Assembly: GCA_902802975.1 (NCBI GenBank)
Contig: CADCOF010000239.1
Coordinates: forward strand, 1-20,336
DNA from: an uncultured Ruminococcus sp.
GTDB lineage: Bacteria; Bacillota; Clostridia; Oscillospirales; Acutalibacteraceae
Reading direction: 5' to 3'
Length of the DNA stretch: 20,336 nt
Positions 7,125-14,671 of the stretch are shown here, piece after piece (positions within the stretch are counted from its first letter, which is position 1; each line of letters opens with the position of its first letter). Both the position numbers and the translations under genes were made by a program. The notes beneath the pieces are model-generated. The model made no database searches, was not told where the DNA came from, and saw only the letters and a program-made list of their open reading frames with translations.

Positions 7125-7614
7125 ATGTCCGAAAATTTGAAACATAGCGACGTTGAGATCATCAGCGGAGATTTTGTTATCAGGACGCGTAAAGATTCAA
7201 CGTTTTATTCATTGAAACTGAATAATAAGAGATGCTCATTGACGTTCGATCATGCATACACGATCGATTGTGGTTCTAATTCTAAAAGTATCAGGGATTG
7301 TACTTATAGAGTAAACGGGCGTACTTTTATATCTGACATTTAAAGAAGGAAAAACGCTTACAGAATTTTATAAGCACAGCCAGCTCAGACAACATGCTGA
7401 CGGAACCAGATTTTTGTACTTTTACAATGACATTCCTACTTTTGATTCTGATGACCGTGTTTGGGACGGAAATGAGTATATTGCTATTTACTCAGATAAA
7501 GGGGTAATTAATCTGATTAGCTGCCGCTGCGGTTATCAAATTCCCGATATAAGGGTGTATATCAATCTGAAAAATTTTGACGCCGCTTTTTCCGAGTGGA
7601 TTACCAGGCTGTAA
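7125..7614 (+). pseudogene. Unknown protein split by a +1 frameshift
   Basis: A good ribosome site (GGGAGGG) precedes ATG 7125. The first frame runs 72 codons and stops at 7341-7343. The next frame is open from 7315 to the stop at 7614 and continues as YLTFKEGKTL, ending AFSEWITRL. Together they would make about 160 residues. The second part has no start codon with a ribosome site, so one extra base between about 7315 and 7343, in or near the TTTTATAT tract, is the simplest explanation. The product is not recognised: it is a mixed alpha/beta, non-membrane sequence. Alternatives are a sequencing error or a programmed +1 shift at ATT TAA. The operon spacing on both sides is intact. Confidence 0.6.
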
Positions 7615-7628
7615 TCGGAGTATGATGT

Positions 7629-8333
7629 ATGAACTATGATCATTTTGCTGCGGCATATGTCAGAGGTCAGATAATGAAATTCGGCGATACAATGAGTTTA
7701 GACAGTATTACAAATCGATGTATTACTTGTCCTATTGATGAATTGACCGATGATGAGCTTGTGCTGCTTGCTGAAATCGGTAGAAATAATGATCTGAAGA
7801 TGTATCGTTTCAAGGAAAAAGAGTCTATTCCACGAGTGAAAAAAGTAATAGGTTTTCTGAAAGCATTTTATCCCGAAAGTTTGCTTGATGTGGGCAGCGG
7901 CAGAGGTGCGTTTCTTTTTCCTTTTATGAGAGAGCTGCCATATGTTCCTGTGACGTCAATAGATATATTGCCTCATCGAGTTGATTTTTTGAAAACAATT
8001 GGCATGGGCGGAATACAAACATTAACTGCGATACAGGAAGATATATGTACTTGGCATATTCCAAGCGGCAGTTATGACGTTGTAACAATGCTTGAGGTTC
8101 TGGAGCATATTCCTGATGCTGAAAAAGCTGCGGCGAATGCTTACAGGATAGCGAAACGTTTTTTGGTGGTGTCCGTTCCGTCAAAGCCCGATAATAATCC
8201 CGAGCATATTCATCTTTTCACAAAAGATAAGCTTACATCTATGTTCAATTCAGTGGGCGCGGAAAAAATCAGTTTTGACGGAGTTAACGGACATCTAATT
8301 GCAATTATTTCTAAAGGTGCAGAAAATGAGTGA
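7629..8333 (+). CDS. Class I SAM-dependent methyltransferase
   Basis: The 234-aa protein has motif I LLDVGSGRG at 85-93, an acidic motif II residue at Asp112 (SIDIL), and EVLEHIPD at 156-163 as the motif IV region. About 80 residues precede the Rossmann fold. Most relatives with EVLEHIPD are small-molecule or general methyltransferases of the Methyltransf_11/23 type. However, Glu156, Glu159 and His160 with a later histidine pair (193, 195) also recall the metal-binding ExxEH...H of Hen1 RNA 2'-O-methyltransferases. CGGAG lies eight bases before the ATG, and the 3' end overlaps the RNA ligase start by eight bases, implying translational coupling. An RNA or RNA-end substrate is plausible but not shown. 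Confidence 0.8.
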   Translation: MNYDHFAAAYVRGQIMKFGDTMSLDSITNRCITCPIDELTDDELVLLAEIGRNNDLKMYRFKEKESIPRVKKVIGFLKAFYPESLLDVGSGRGAFLFPFMRELPYVPVTSIDILPHRVDFLKTIGMGGIQTLTAIQEDICTWHIPSGSYDVVTMLEVLEHIPDAEKAAANAYRIAKRFLVVSVPSKPDNNPEHIHLFTKDKLTSMFNSVGAEKISFDGVNGHLIAIISKGAENE

Positions 8334-9102
8334 AACAAAGCTAATAAAATATCCCCGTACACCGCATATTGAAGGTTCCAGACTTCAGCCGGGTGATGAA
8401 GATCTGTCGCAAGTGCCATTTAAGCAGATAAGGGGCAGATATATTGTTGTGGAAGAAAAGGTTGATGGTGCAAACACGGCAATTTCATTTGGCGATAACG
8501 GCGAACTTCTGCTGCAAAGCAGGGGACATTATTTAACGGGCGGATATCGTGAAAGACATTATAATTTGTTAAAACAATGGGCTAATATTTATAGAGAGAC
8601 GCTTCATGATGTATTGGGAAGTCGTTACATAATGTATGGCGAGTGGCTGTATGCCAAGCATACCGTGTACTATGACGCCCTTCCTGATTATTTTATGGAG
8701 TTTGATATTCTCGACAGGACTAACGGCAAATTTCTTGATACTGTTTCAAGGCGGCATATCACACAAAACTTGCCTATAATATGTTCGGTGCCCGTTTTGT
8801 GGAGCGGTATAGCAACGAGTAAAGAGAAGATTATGAAAAATCTTGGAAGATCGCACTATATCACTGACAAACACCTCGATAATCTCAGAAACGAATGCCT
8901 CAAGATTGGCTTGGATCCGGAACGTGTGGTCAAAGAAACCGATAATTCAAATTTAATGGAAGGTTTGTATATTAAGGCAGAGGAAAACGGCGAGGTGACC
9001 GATAGAATAAAATTTGTACGGGCGTCTTTTTTGCAAACGGTAGATTCCTCGCCAACTCACTGGCTGGATAGACCTATTGTGCCGAACAAATTATCAATCT
9101 GA
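8326..9102 (+). CDS. ATP-dependent RNA ligase (Rnl2-like, RNA_ligase family)
   Basis: I chose ATG 8326 (258 aa) because it has a ribosome-like AAAGGTG at 8312-8318 and starts just before the methyltransferase stop. The nucleotidyltransferase motifs are in order: motif I EKVDG with nucleophile Lys45, Arg66 in the LQSRGH strand, GEW at 105-107, motif IIIa FMEFDI at 123-128, motif IV EGLYIK at 212-217 and motif V IKFVR with Lys229. The enzyme adenylates itself with ATP, transfers AMP to a 5'-phosphate end and seals it to a 3'-OH. It is compact and lacks a large C-terminal domain. The next gene supplies both end-healing steps the ligase needs, the classic pairing described for HD-Pnk. Confidence 0.9.
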   Translation: MSETKLIKYPRTPHIEGSRLQPGDEDLSQVPFKQIRGRYIVVEEKVDGANTAISFGDNGELLLQSRGHYLTGGYRERHYNLLKQWANIYRETLHDVLGSRYIMYGEWLYAKHTVYYDALPDYFMEFDILDRTNGKFLDTVSRRHITQNLPIICSVPVLWSGIATSKEKIMKNLGRSHYITDKHLDNLRNECLKIGLDPERVVKETDNSNLMEGLYIKAEENGEVTDRIKFVRASFLQTVDSSPTHWLDRPIVPNKLSI

Positions 9103-9118
9103 GGTCGATTATTAGATT

Positions 9119-10297
9119 ATGAATGTTATGAATGGATATGACAAACTGGCAGAAATCGTACCTATTGCGCCTGATTATGTGATAGATTGGAAGAAAATAG
9201 AATTCTCTCTCATGTCGCCTTTTTACGAAAAAATGAAAAAAACACAGCAAAATCCGGAATTTCACGCGGAGGGTGATGTGTGGAAACACACAAAAATGGT
9301 GTGTGAATGCCTCGTTAATGATTCAGAATTCAGATCGTTGCAGCGGCGACAGCAGCAGGAGCTGTTCTTAGCGTCGGTATTGCACGACGTGGGAAAGATT
9401 TATACAACAAAACTTGAAAACGGGAGCTGGACGTCTCCGTATCATTCGATCAGAGGAGCAAATGTTGTCAGAGATTTGCTTTGGCGAGAGTATGGTTTAT
9501 GTGGAACACATGAGTTTCAGGTTTTTCGTGAGACGATATGCTTGCTTGTACGTTATCATATGACGCCGTCTCATATATTAGAATCTGAGCGCAGCGAACA
9601 AAAACTTATTAAAATTGCGTCAAATGGAGAATTAATACCCGATTTTGATTTGAATATGCTGCTGATTCTTTCTGCAGCGGACAATAATGGCAGGTTGTTT
9701 GCAGGAAAGAAACAAAGAGAAGAAGATATTTTGCTTGTCAGAGAGCTTGCAGATGAACTGGAATATTTAAATGCCCCCAGGAAATTTTCGGATTCGTTTA
9801 CCGAATTCGCATATTTATCAGGCAAACAGAAATATCCGGATTCACAGCTTTTTAATGATACCGAGTTTGAAGCTGTGATAATATGCGGATTGCCTGGTAC
9901 CGGAAAGGATACCTTCATACAAAACAATTATCCTGATTATTTTGTGGTTTCACTTGATGATATACGATCTGAGTTTGGAATATCGCCACTTGGAAACCAA
10001 AAAGAAGTTGTTCGCATTGCAAACGAAAGGGCTGCAAAGCTTATGAGAAAAAAGCAGTCTTTTGTTTGGAATGCTACATCTGTAACGCCGGATATTCGCA
10101 GAAGAGTTGTATCTTTGGTGACAGATTATCACGGCTATGTAAAAATATTTTTTCTTGAAACCGATTTTGAAGAAAATTTAAAGAGAAACAAAAGCAGATC
10201 CAAAGCAGTGCCTCAGTCTGTTATAGAAAAAATGCTTGAAAGGCTTGTTCTTCCGGAGCGGTTTGAGGCGCATGATGTTGAATGGATTTGTTTGTAG
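9119..10297 (+). CDS. HD-Pnk: bifunctional 2',3'-phosphoesterase and 5'-OH polynucleotide kinase
   Basis: The 392-aa protein joins two end-healing modules. The N-terminal HD domain has His57 (VWKHT), His89-Asp90 (VLHDVGK), His109, and Asp188 (SAADNNGR). The C-terminal kinase has P-loop GLPGTGKDT at 257-265 and a SLDDIR motif shortly after, as in T4 Pnk-type kinases. The same architecture in Runella slithyformis HD-Pnk removes 2',3'-cyclic and 3'-phosphates and phosphorylates 5'-OH ends; homologues are often encoded beside an ATP-dependent ligase, as here. ATG 9119 follows GAGGT with rather long spacing (13 bases); Met at 9128 is an in-frame alternative. Product ends would be direct substrates for the adjacent RNA ligase. 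Confidence 0.88.
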   Translation: MNVMNGYDKLAEIVPIAPDYVIDWKKIEFSLMSPFYEKMKKTQQNPEFHAEGDVWKHTKMVCECLVNDSEFRSLQRRQQQELFLASVLHDVGKIYTTKLENGSWTSPYHSIRGANVVRDLLWREYGLCGTHEFQVFRETICLLVRYHMTPSHILESERSEQKLIKIASNGELIPDFDLNMLLILSAADNNGRLFAGKKQREEDILLVRELADELEYLNAPRKFSDSFTEFAYLSGKQKYPDSQLFNDTEFEAVIICGLPGTGKDTFIQNNYPDYFVVSLDDIRSEFGISPLGNQKEVVRIANERAAKLMRKKQSFVWNATSVTPDIRRRVVSLVTDYHGYVKIFFLETDFEENLKRNKSRSKAVPQSVIEKMLERLVLPERFEAHDVEWICL

Positions 10298-10331
10298 AAT
10301 ATAAGTATAAAGTGAAAGGAAGATAATAATT

Positions 10332-10973
10332 ATGGCTACAAGACCTGCATGGGCATATCACAGAGGATATGTTGTAAAAGGTGATTTCGATTTTGATTGG
10401 AACGGTGGTTTTGCCGCTTCACAAAAACAAAAGAATATTGCTGCTCTTCATGACGAAATAATGAAAAGATACGGCGAAACAGCACTTGAAATATCAACAA
10501 AGTCGCTTGTTGATATGGGTCGTTCGCTCAGTGCGTTTAATCTGAAGTTGGACGGCGTGCTGCTTGAGTGTGTTTTTCAGTCGAGCAAGGTGTTTGAAAA
10601 CGGCGGTCCATACCGTGATTTGCTCGAAGTATCTCCGAAAGAGGCGAAGAGGGATGAAAGATTAAAAAGCTCCGGAAAGCTTGTTGCATTTGATTATGAT
10701 TCAAAAAGATGGGAATTGGAACCGAAAACGGCATTCTACGATTATATTTACGTAAAAAGCGCGCTTGGTACGTTTTCTGTCGAACAGCTCAAAGAAACAC
10801 TCAATCAGTATGTGTGGTTTACGGATATTGAATTCAATCCGAAAAAGTCAATCAACTCTCAGGCAAGATCAGTTGCTCTTTTAAAGGCCATTATTCTTAC
10901 TGATTCACAATCTGTTCTTGATACTTATGAAGATTGGATAGCCTATCACAAAAAAATAGTTGGTAAGTCGTAG
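10332..10973 (+). CDS. NADAR-family protein (DarT1-associated NADAR antitoxin type), without a visible DarT partner
   Basis: The 213-aa sequence resembles what I know of the DarT1-associated NADAR antitoxin family. It has a MATRPAW start, a GGFAASQKQKNI segment, STKSLVDMGRSLSAFNLKLD, an FQSSKVFENGGPYRDLLE core, EAKRDERLKSSG, and a late WFTDIEFNPKKSINSQAR block. NADAR enzymes remove ADP-ribose from guanosine, reversing DarT1-type DNA modification. The length is normal and it looks intact. AAAGGAAG lies about nine bases before the ATG. No ADP-ribosyltransferase is encoded next to it, which is unusual if it is an antitoxin. Its place after RNA ligase and HD-Pnk suggests it acts as a repair enzyme for modified nucleic acid. 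The family call is from remembered similarity and is not verified. Confidence 0.72.
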   Translation: MATRPAWAYHRGYVVKGDFDFDWNGGFAASQKQKNIAALHDEIMKRYGETALEISTKSLVDMGRSLSAFNLKLDGVLLECVFQSSKVFENGGPYRDLLEVSPKEAKRDERLKSSGKLVAFDYDSKRWELEPKTAFYDYIYVKSALGTFSVEQLKETLNQYVWFTDIEFNPKKSINSQARSVALLKAIILTDSQSVLDTYEDWIAYHKKIVGKS

Positions 10974-10989
10974 AGGAGGAATAGACAAC

Positions 10990-12468
10990 ATGAGACAATA
11001 TTATGAGGAGAGCGGATTGTCAAGCAAATCGGAATTTATCGAAGATTTGCAATATCAAAGCTTAACAGAAAATTACGAGCATTCCGGTGTGCCTTTGATA
11101 TATGACAACGGAAGTGTTTATACTGATATTTCCGATTCACATACCCTGATTTTTGGAAATACAGGTTCAAAAAAGACGCGGAATTTCTGTATTCCTACGG
11201 TATATACCATAGGTATGGGCGGAGAATCTATGGTAATATCAGATCCCAAGGGTGAGATATATCGTAATACATCCGGTTTTTTAAAGGAACGTGGCTATTC
11301 AATAAAGGTATTCAATCTTCGCAGTCCCGAACATGGGTCAAAGTGGAATCCGCTTATGCTTCCGTATAAATATTACAAAAATGGCGATCAGGATAAAGCC
11401 ATAGAAATGATTTCTGATTTTTGTATGCAGCTAAAAAATCAGGTTCATTCAAGTGTGGACCTTTACTGGGAAAACCAAGCTATGGATTTGCTTATGGGTT
11501 TGATACTTATACTTTTTGAGGTGGAACCTAACGAGAAAAAAATACATATGGAAAGCGTTCAGCGTATTCGTATGTATATAGGAACACAATCGAGTTCGTC
11601 TGATGATACAAATAATATATTCTGGAAGATGCTGGAAACTTTTCCGGAACGTTCTCTTATTCGTATGAAGTTGGCTTCCGTGTATAATTTAAGAGGTGTC
11701 GAGAAAACACTTAATTGTGTTATAAGCACATTTGATACTATGATACGTTCTTTCCTTCTCAACAAAAAGCTTATGAATATGACGGACTCAAGCGAGTTTG
11801 AATTTGACTCAATAGCAAAGGAAAAAACAGTACTTTATCTGATAACGCCCGATGAAAAAACAACATTCCATTTTCTTGTCAGTGTATTTGTTAAGCAGTG
11901 TTATGAGGTGTTTATTGATTATGCTCATAAATGCAAGAATGGGCTGCTGCCGATAAGGGTAAATTATATCCTGGACGAATTCTCTAATTTCCCACAGATT
12001 GCCGATATGTCCGCTATGATATCGGCAGCGCGCAGCAGAAATATTCGTTTTCTTCTTGTGGTTCAGAGTAAACAGCAGCTTATTTCGGGATATGGCGATG
12101 CAGCGGAAACAATCAAGTCGAACTGCAGAACATGGATATATTTAACATGCAGAGAGTTAAGTTTGCTTCAGGAGATTTCGGAGTTGTGTGGAACTATTGA
12201 GGTGAACGACAGGGAACGCCCGGTGCTTAGTACTACGCAGCTTCAGTGCTTAAAAGTGGGTTGGGAGGATAGTCAGGCGTTGATACTGCGCAGCAGAATA
12301 CGTCCATATCTCTCATGGATAAAGGATTTTTCTGTTTACCCTCAGTCAAAGTATCCGCCTGTTCCGTTTGAAGAGCATGAATTAAAGAATTCATCGTGTT
12401 TTTCTGTTCCCAAATATATGTATAAAGTTTTAAGAGATGAACTGGAATTGGATAATAGCAAGAGGTGA
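10990..12468 (+). CDS. Stand-alone VirD4/TraG-like coupling-protein ATPase, soluble, with altered Walker A
   Basis: ATG 10990 (492 aa) follows AGGAGG. The fold pattern is that of TraG/VirD4 motors: P-loop at 56-63 reading GNTGSKKT, an ISDPKGE block soon after, Walker B YILDEFSNFP around Asp329-Glu330, then AARSRNIRFLLVVQSKQQL and a late CRTWIYL strand. The usual Gly before the Walker A lysine is replaced by Lys. The N-terminal membrane segments of true coupling proteins are absent, and no relaxase or mating-pore gene is present. The protein is therefore probably a cytosolic DNA or protein motor recruited to another system. It starts 16 bases after the NADAR gene and is followed almost immediately by a small partner gene. 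Confidence 0.8.
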   Translation: MRQYYEESGLSSKSEFIEDLQYQSLTENYEHSGVPLIYDNGSVYTDISDSHTLIFGNTGSKKTRNFCIPTVYTIGMGGESMVISDPKGEIYRNTSGFLKERGYSIKVFNLRSPEHGSKWNPLMLPYKYYKNGDQDKAIEMISDFCMQLKNQVHSSVDLYWENQAMDLLMGLILILFEVEPNEKKIHMESVQRIRMYIGTQSSSSDDTNNIFWKMLETFPERSLIRMKLASVYNLRGVEKTLNCVISTFDTMIRSFLLNKKLMNMTDSSEFEFDSIAKEKTVLYLITPDEKTTFHFLVSVFVKQCYEVFIDYAHKCKNGLLPIRVNYILDEFSNFPQIADMSAMISAARSRNIRFLLVVQSKQQLISGYGDAAETIKSNCRTWIYLTCRELSLLQEISELCGTIEVNDRERPVLSTTQLQCLKVGWEDSQALILRSRIRPYLSWIKDFSVYPQSKYPPVPFEEHELKNSSCFSVPKYMYKVLRDELELDNSKR

Positions 12469-12473
12469 GGATA

Positions 12474-13322
12474 GTGTTTCAAAAAGTAAAGGACGAGCTT
12501 GTTAGTGCCTCGGAAAAATTGAATATCGAAAAAGTGTTTGAGCTTGCGCCAATATATTTATTGCCGCAAAATGAGGATTGCAGCGATAATATACAGTATT
12601 CGTTGGAACAGCTTCTGTCTGAGTTGGACAGTAAGGGTATTGTATCAGAAAAAGACGGAGCTTGTATCAGATTAAGTGCGGAAAAGGGAAGTATTGATAT
12701 TATTAATTCTGCCGGCTTTGGATTGTATGATGATTACGGAAAATTTAAAAAAACATTGGATCAATGGCTGCAGGATATTGGCTTGAAGTATCATTTTTAT
12801 CAGGGAATTGTGTTGCTGTCAGTTAAAAAAATCAAGGATTTGATTTTGGAAGATGTTTGGTGCGAACAGCTTTTCAGACATATCAAGTATTACAAAAACC
12901 ATTTTTTGTTTATTGTTTCATTTGACGAGAAAGAAATAAAAGATGCGGAGTCTTTGATGGGGAAGAGTTTCTTCTGTGAAACTATTATGCCAACAAAGAA
13001 AACAGAAAAAGATTATAATGAACATATCACATCGCTGCTTGAACAATATGACACAAAGCTGAGTGAAGATGCTGCAATTTGTTTGACTGAAATTCTGAAG
13101 AAGTATTATTCTGATATTAACTATAAGATTATTGATCTGTGGATTAAGCAGATCCTATGGAATATGCTAAAGAATAGTGGCAGCGACATGACGCTGAATG
13201 AAATTGATCTGTCTGAGACTATGCTTGCAGAAATAGTCAAAAGCAGCAAATCGGAAACAACAGGTTTTTCAATAGGCTTTATAACATCGGAAAATAAGGC
13301 ATTTTTTACACATTATTCTTGA
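12474..13322 (+). CDS. Unknown protein, possibly a degenerate AAA+ ATPase-like partner of the VirD4-like protein
   Basis: GTG 12474 (282 aa) is preferred because AGAGGTGAGG lies just upstream; GTG 12465 overlaps the previous stop and lacks such a site. I do not recognise the family. No Walker A is seen. The middle has a strand-rich FLFIVSFDEKEI segment, then a GKSFFCETIMPTKK block and a helical KLSEDAAICLTEIL region. Their order recalls sensor 1, a FxxxI strand and the lid of SpoVK/CbbX-type AAA+ domains. The start and end are soluble mixed alpha/beta sequence. Being five bases after the VirD4-like gene, it is very likely translated with it. It is the last gene of the operon. Confidence 0.6.
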   Translation: MFQKVKDELVSASEKLNIEKVFELAPIYLLPQNEDCSDNIQYSLEQLLSELDSKGIVSEKDGACIRLSAEKGSIDIINSAGFGLYDDYGKFKKTLDQWLQDIGLKYHFYQGIVLLSVKKIKDLILEDVWCEQLFRHIKYYKNHFLFIVSFDEKEIKDAESLMGKSFFCETIMPTKKTEKDYNEHITSLLEQYDTKLSEDAAICLTEILKKYYSDINYKIIDLWIKQILWNMLKNSGSDMTLNEIDLSETMLAEIVKSSKSETTGFSIGFITSENKAFFTHYS

Positions 13323-13372
13323 TCGGAATAAAAGTAATTACAAAAATTTAATAAAAAACTCATTTTAAACTA

Positions 13373-13401
13373 TTGCAATATTCGACAAGTTGCGATATAA
13401 T
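13373..13401 (+). promoter_or_regulatory. SigA-type promoter for the Hsp70/pseudokinase operon
   Basis: TTGCAA (13373-13378), a 17-base spacer and a perfect TATAAT (13396-13401) form a near-consensus promoter in the 231-base gap between operons. The leader to the first start codon is about 145 bases, long enough for regulation, but I see no clear hairpin or riboswitch. No strong terminator closes the preceding operon in this gap. Confidence 0.75.
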
Positions 13402-13553
13402 ATTAAACGAGTTGACCAATATATTATTCTATAATCTTTATTTTTTTATTTAATATGAATTTGATTAGGAATTTGATTATATAGATAATATCCTTGTATT
13501 ATATGTTTGTCTGCAATAAGGGTTAGATTTTTGGGCGTAGCGGTGATATTATA

Positions 13554-14654
13554 ATGCTTTATGATTTTGAAAGTTTTTTTGATTCATATTACAGTTGGGA
13601 TAATTTAAGTGATTCTGTTTTCCCAATTGTGGTGGGAATTATTGTGCATATCTTTTTGGCATATAGGTGTATAAAACGAGGGGATAATAATACAATTAAT
13701 GCTTTTTTTTGGCTGATTGTCATTATATCTGTTCCGGTTTTGGGACCTATATTGTATTTGTTGTTTTCTGCTTTTCTTAATGACTTATCCTCCCATAAGA
13801 TTGGTGTTGTGAGGCTTTTTGATAAAAATGAAACCGGTGCTTGGTATAATTTCCAAAAGAAGGAAAATGTAAGTGTGCTGGATTTGTCAAAGTCAAATTA
13901 CTCGACAGATGTTGGAATTAATCGTTCAAAAGTAAAGATCAATCATCTTCTTTTGCTGTGTTGTTTTTGCATTGCATTGGCGGTTTTGGGTGGCGATTTG
14001 CGATTGTCGTTTCTTCCGTTTGCTTCGCTGATTGTTCTTCATGATTGGCTTACGAATTATTGTAATGCGCCAATGTATTTCAAAATTATCAATAAATCCA
14101 ATGCATATGAGATGATTGAACCATCTGAATCATTGCTTGGAAAGCCATGTTTTATTGAACATGATTACTTAAAGGATGGAATGGAAGATAAAGAAAAAGG
14201 TTTAAATCCGCGCGCAATGGTAAGTATGGTGTGGAAAATTATGCCCAAAATTTGCAGTAAAAAAGCAAGGATTGAGGCATCACAGCTTCAGCTGCAAAGA
14301 AATTTCGGTTATAAAGTTGATACGGGTAATGATAGCGATAATTATTATATTCAGGTGATTGATCCTTTTTTTGACTTAAAACAGCTTGATGTCAAATCAG
14401 TAACGCAGCTGCCGATAGACTCGCATATTTCATGTATCTCATATTATGATTGGCAAAAATCCGGTAAAGATGATAATGATCTAGATATTTATTATCGTGG
14501 AAGTGTCGAGAGACGTATATATAAAGTCAGACCTAGATTTAGATATTTATTAAGTCGTGCAGTGGTATATATTTTATTTTACATTGTGCTTTTTACTCCA
14601 CTGTGTACTCATTTGAACTATGCTGTTTCTGATTTTATAGAGAGTACGTTCTAA
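13554..14654 (+). CDS. Multi-pass membrane protein with PLDc_N-like N-terminus
   Basis: The 366-aa product has hydrophobic segments at about 22-40, 49-72, 128-165 (probably two) and 338-356. The segment FFWLIVIISVPVLGPILYLL matches the PLDc_N pattern (paired helices with a Pro-Val-Leu-Gly turn), a membrane module found before phospholipase D domains and in stand-alone proteins. No HKD catalytic motif is present. The soluble part at about 170-330 is not recognised. The ribosome site is weak (CGGTGA). The gene begins the operon containing Hsp70-like proteins and lies 17 bases before the first. A role as the membrane anchor of that system is inference. Confidence 0.65.
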   Translation: MLYDFESFFDSYYSWDNLSDSVFPIVVGIIVHIFLAYRCIKRGDNNTINAFFWLIVIISVPVLGPILYLLFSAFLNDLSSHKIGVVRLFDKNETGAWYNFQKKENVSVLDLSKSNYSTDVGINRSKVKINHLLLLCCFCIALAVLGGDLRLSFLPFASLIVLHDWLTNYCNAPMYFKIINKSNAYEMIEPSESLLGKPCFIEHDYLKDGMEDKEKGLNPRAMVSMVWKIMPKICSKKARIEASQLQLQRNFGYKVDTGNDSDNYYIQVIDPFFDLKQLDVKSVTQLPIDSHISCISYYDWQKSGKDDNDLDIYYRGSVERRIYKVRPRFRYLLSRAVVYILFYIVLFTPLCTHLNYAVSDFIESTF

Positions 14655-14671
14655 AAAAAGAGGTCGGTATT

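Noticed and set aside
6404..7162. Long minus-strand open frame of 252 codons opposite the HD hydrolase gene
   Set aside because: It is rich in Cys, His and Ile in a pattern typical of an antisense shadow, has no ribosome site or domain, and lies wholly over well-supported genes on the other strand.
10990..12468. Evidence for an integrative conjugative element from the VirD4-like gene
   Set aside because: No relaxase, integrase, mating-pore, single-strand binding or replication gene is visible and the protein lacks membrane helices, so one coupling-type ATPase is not enough.
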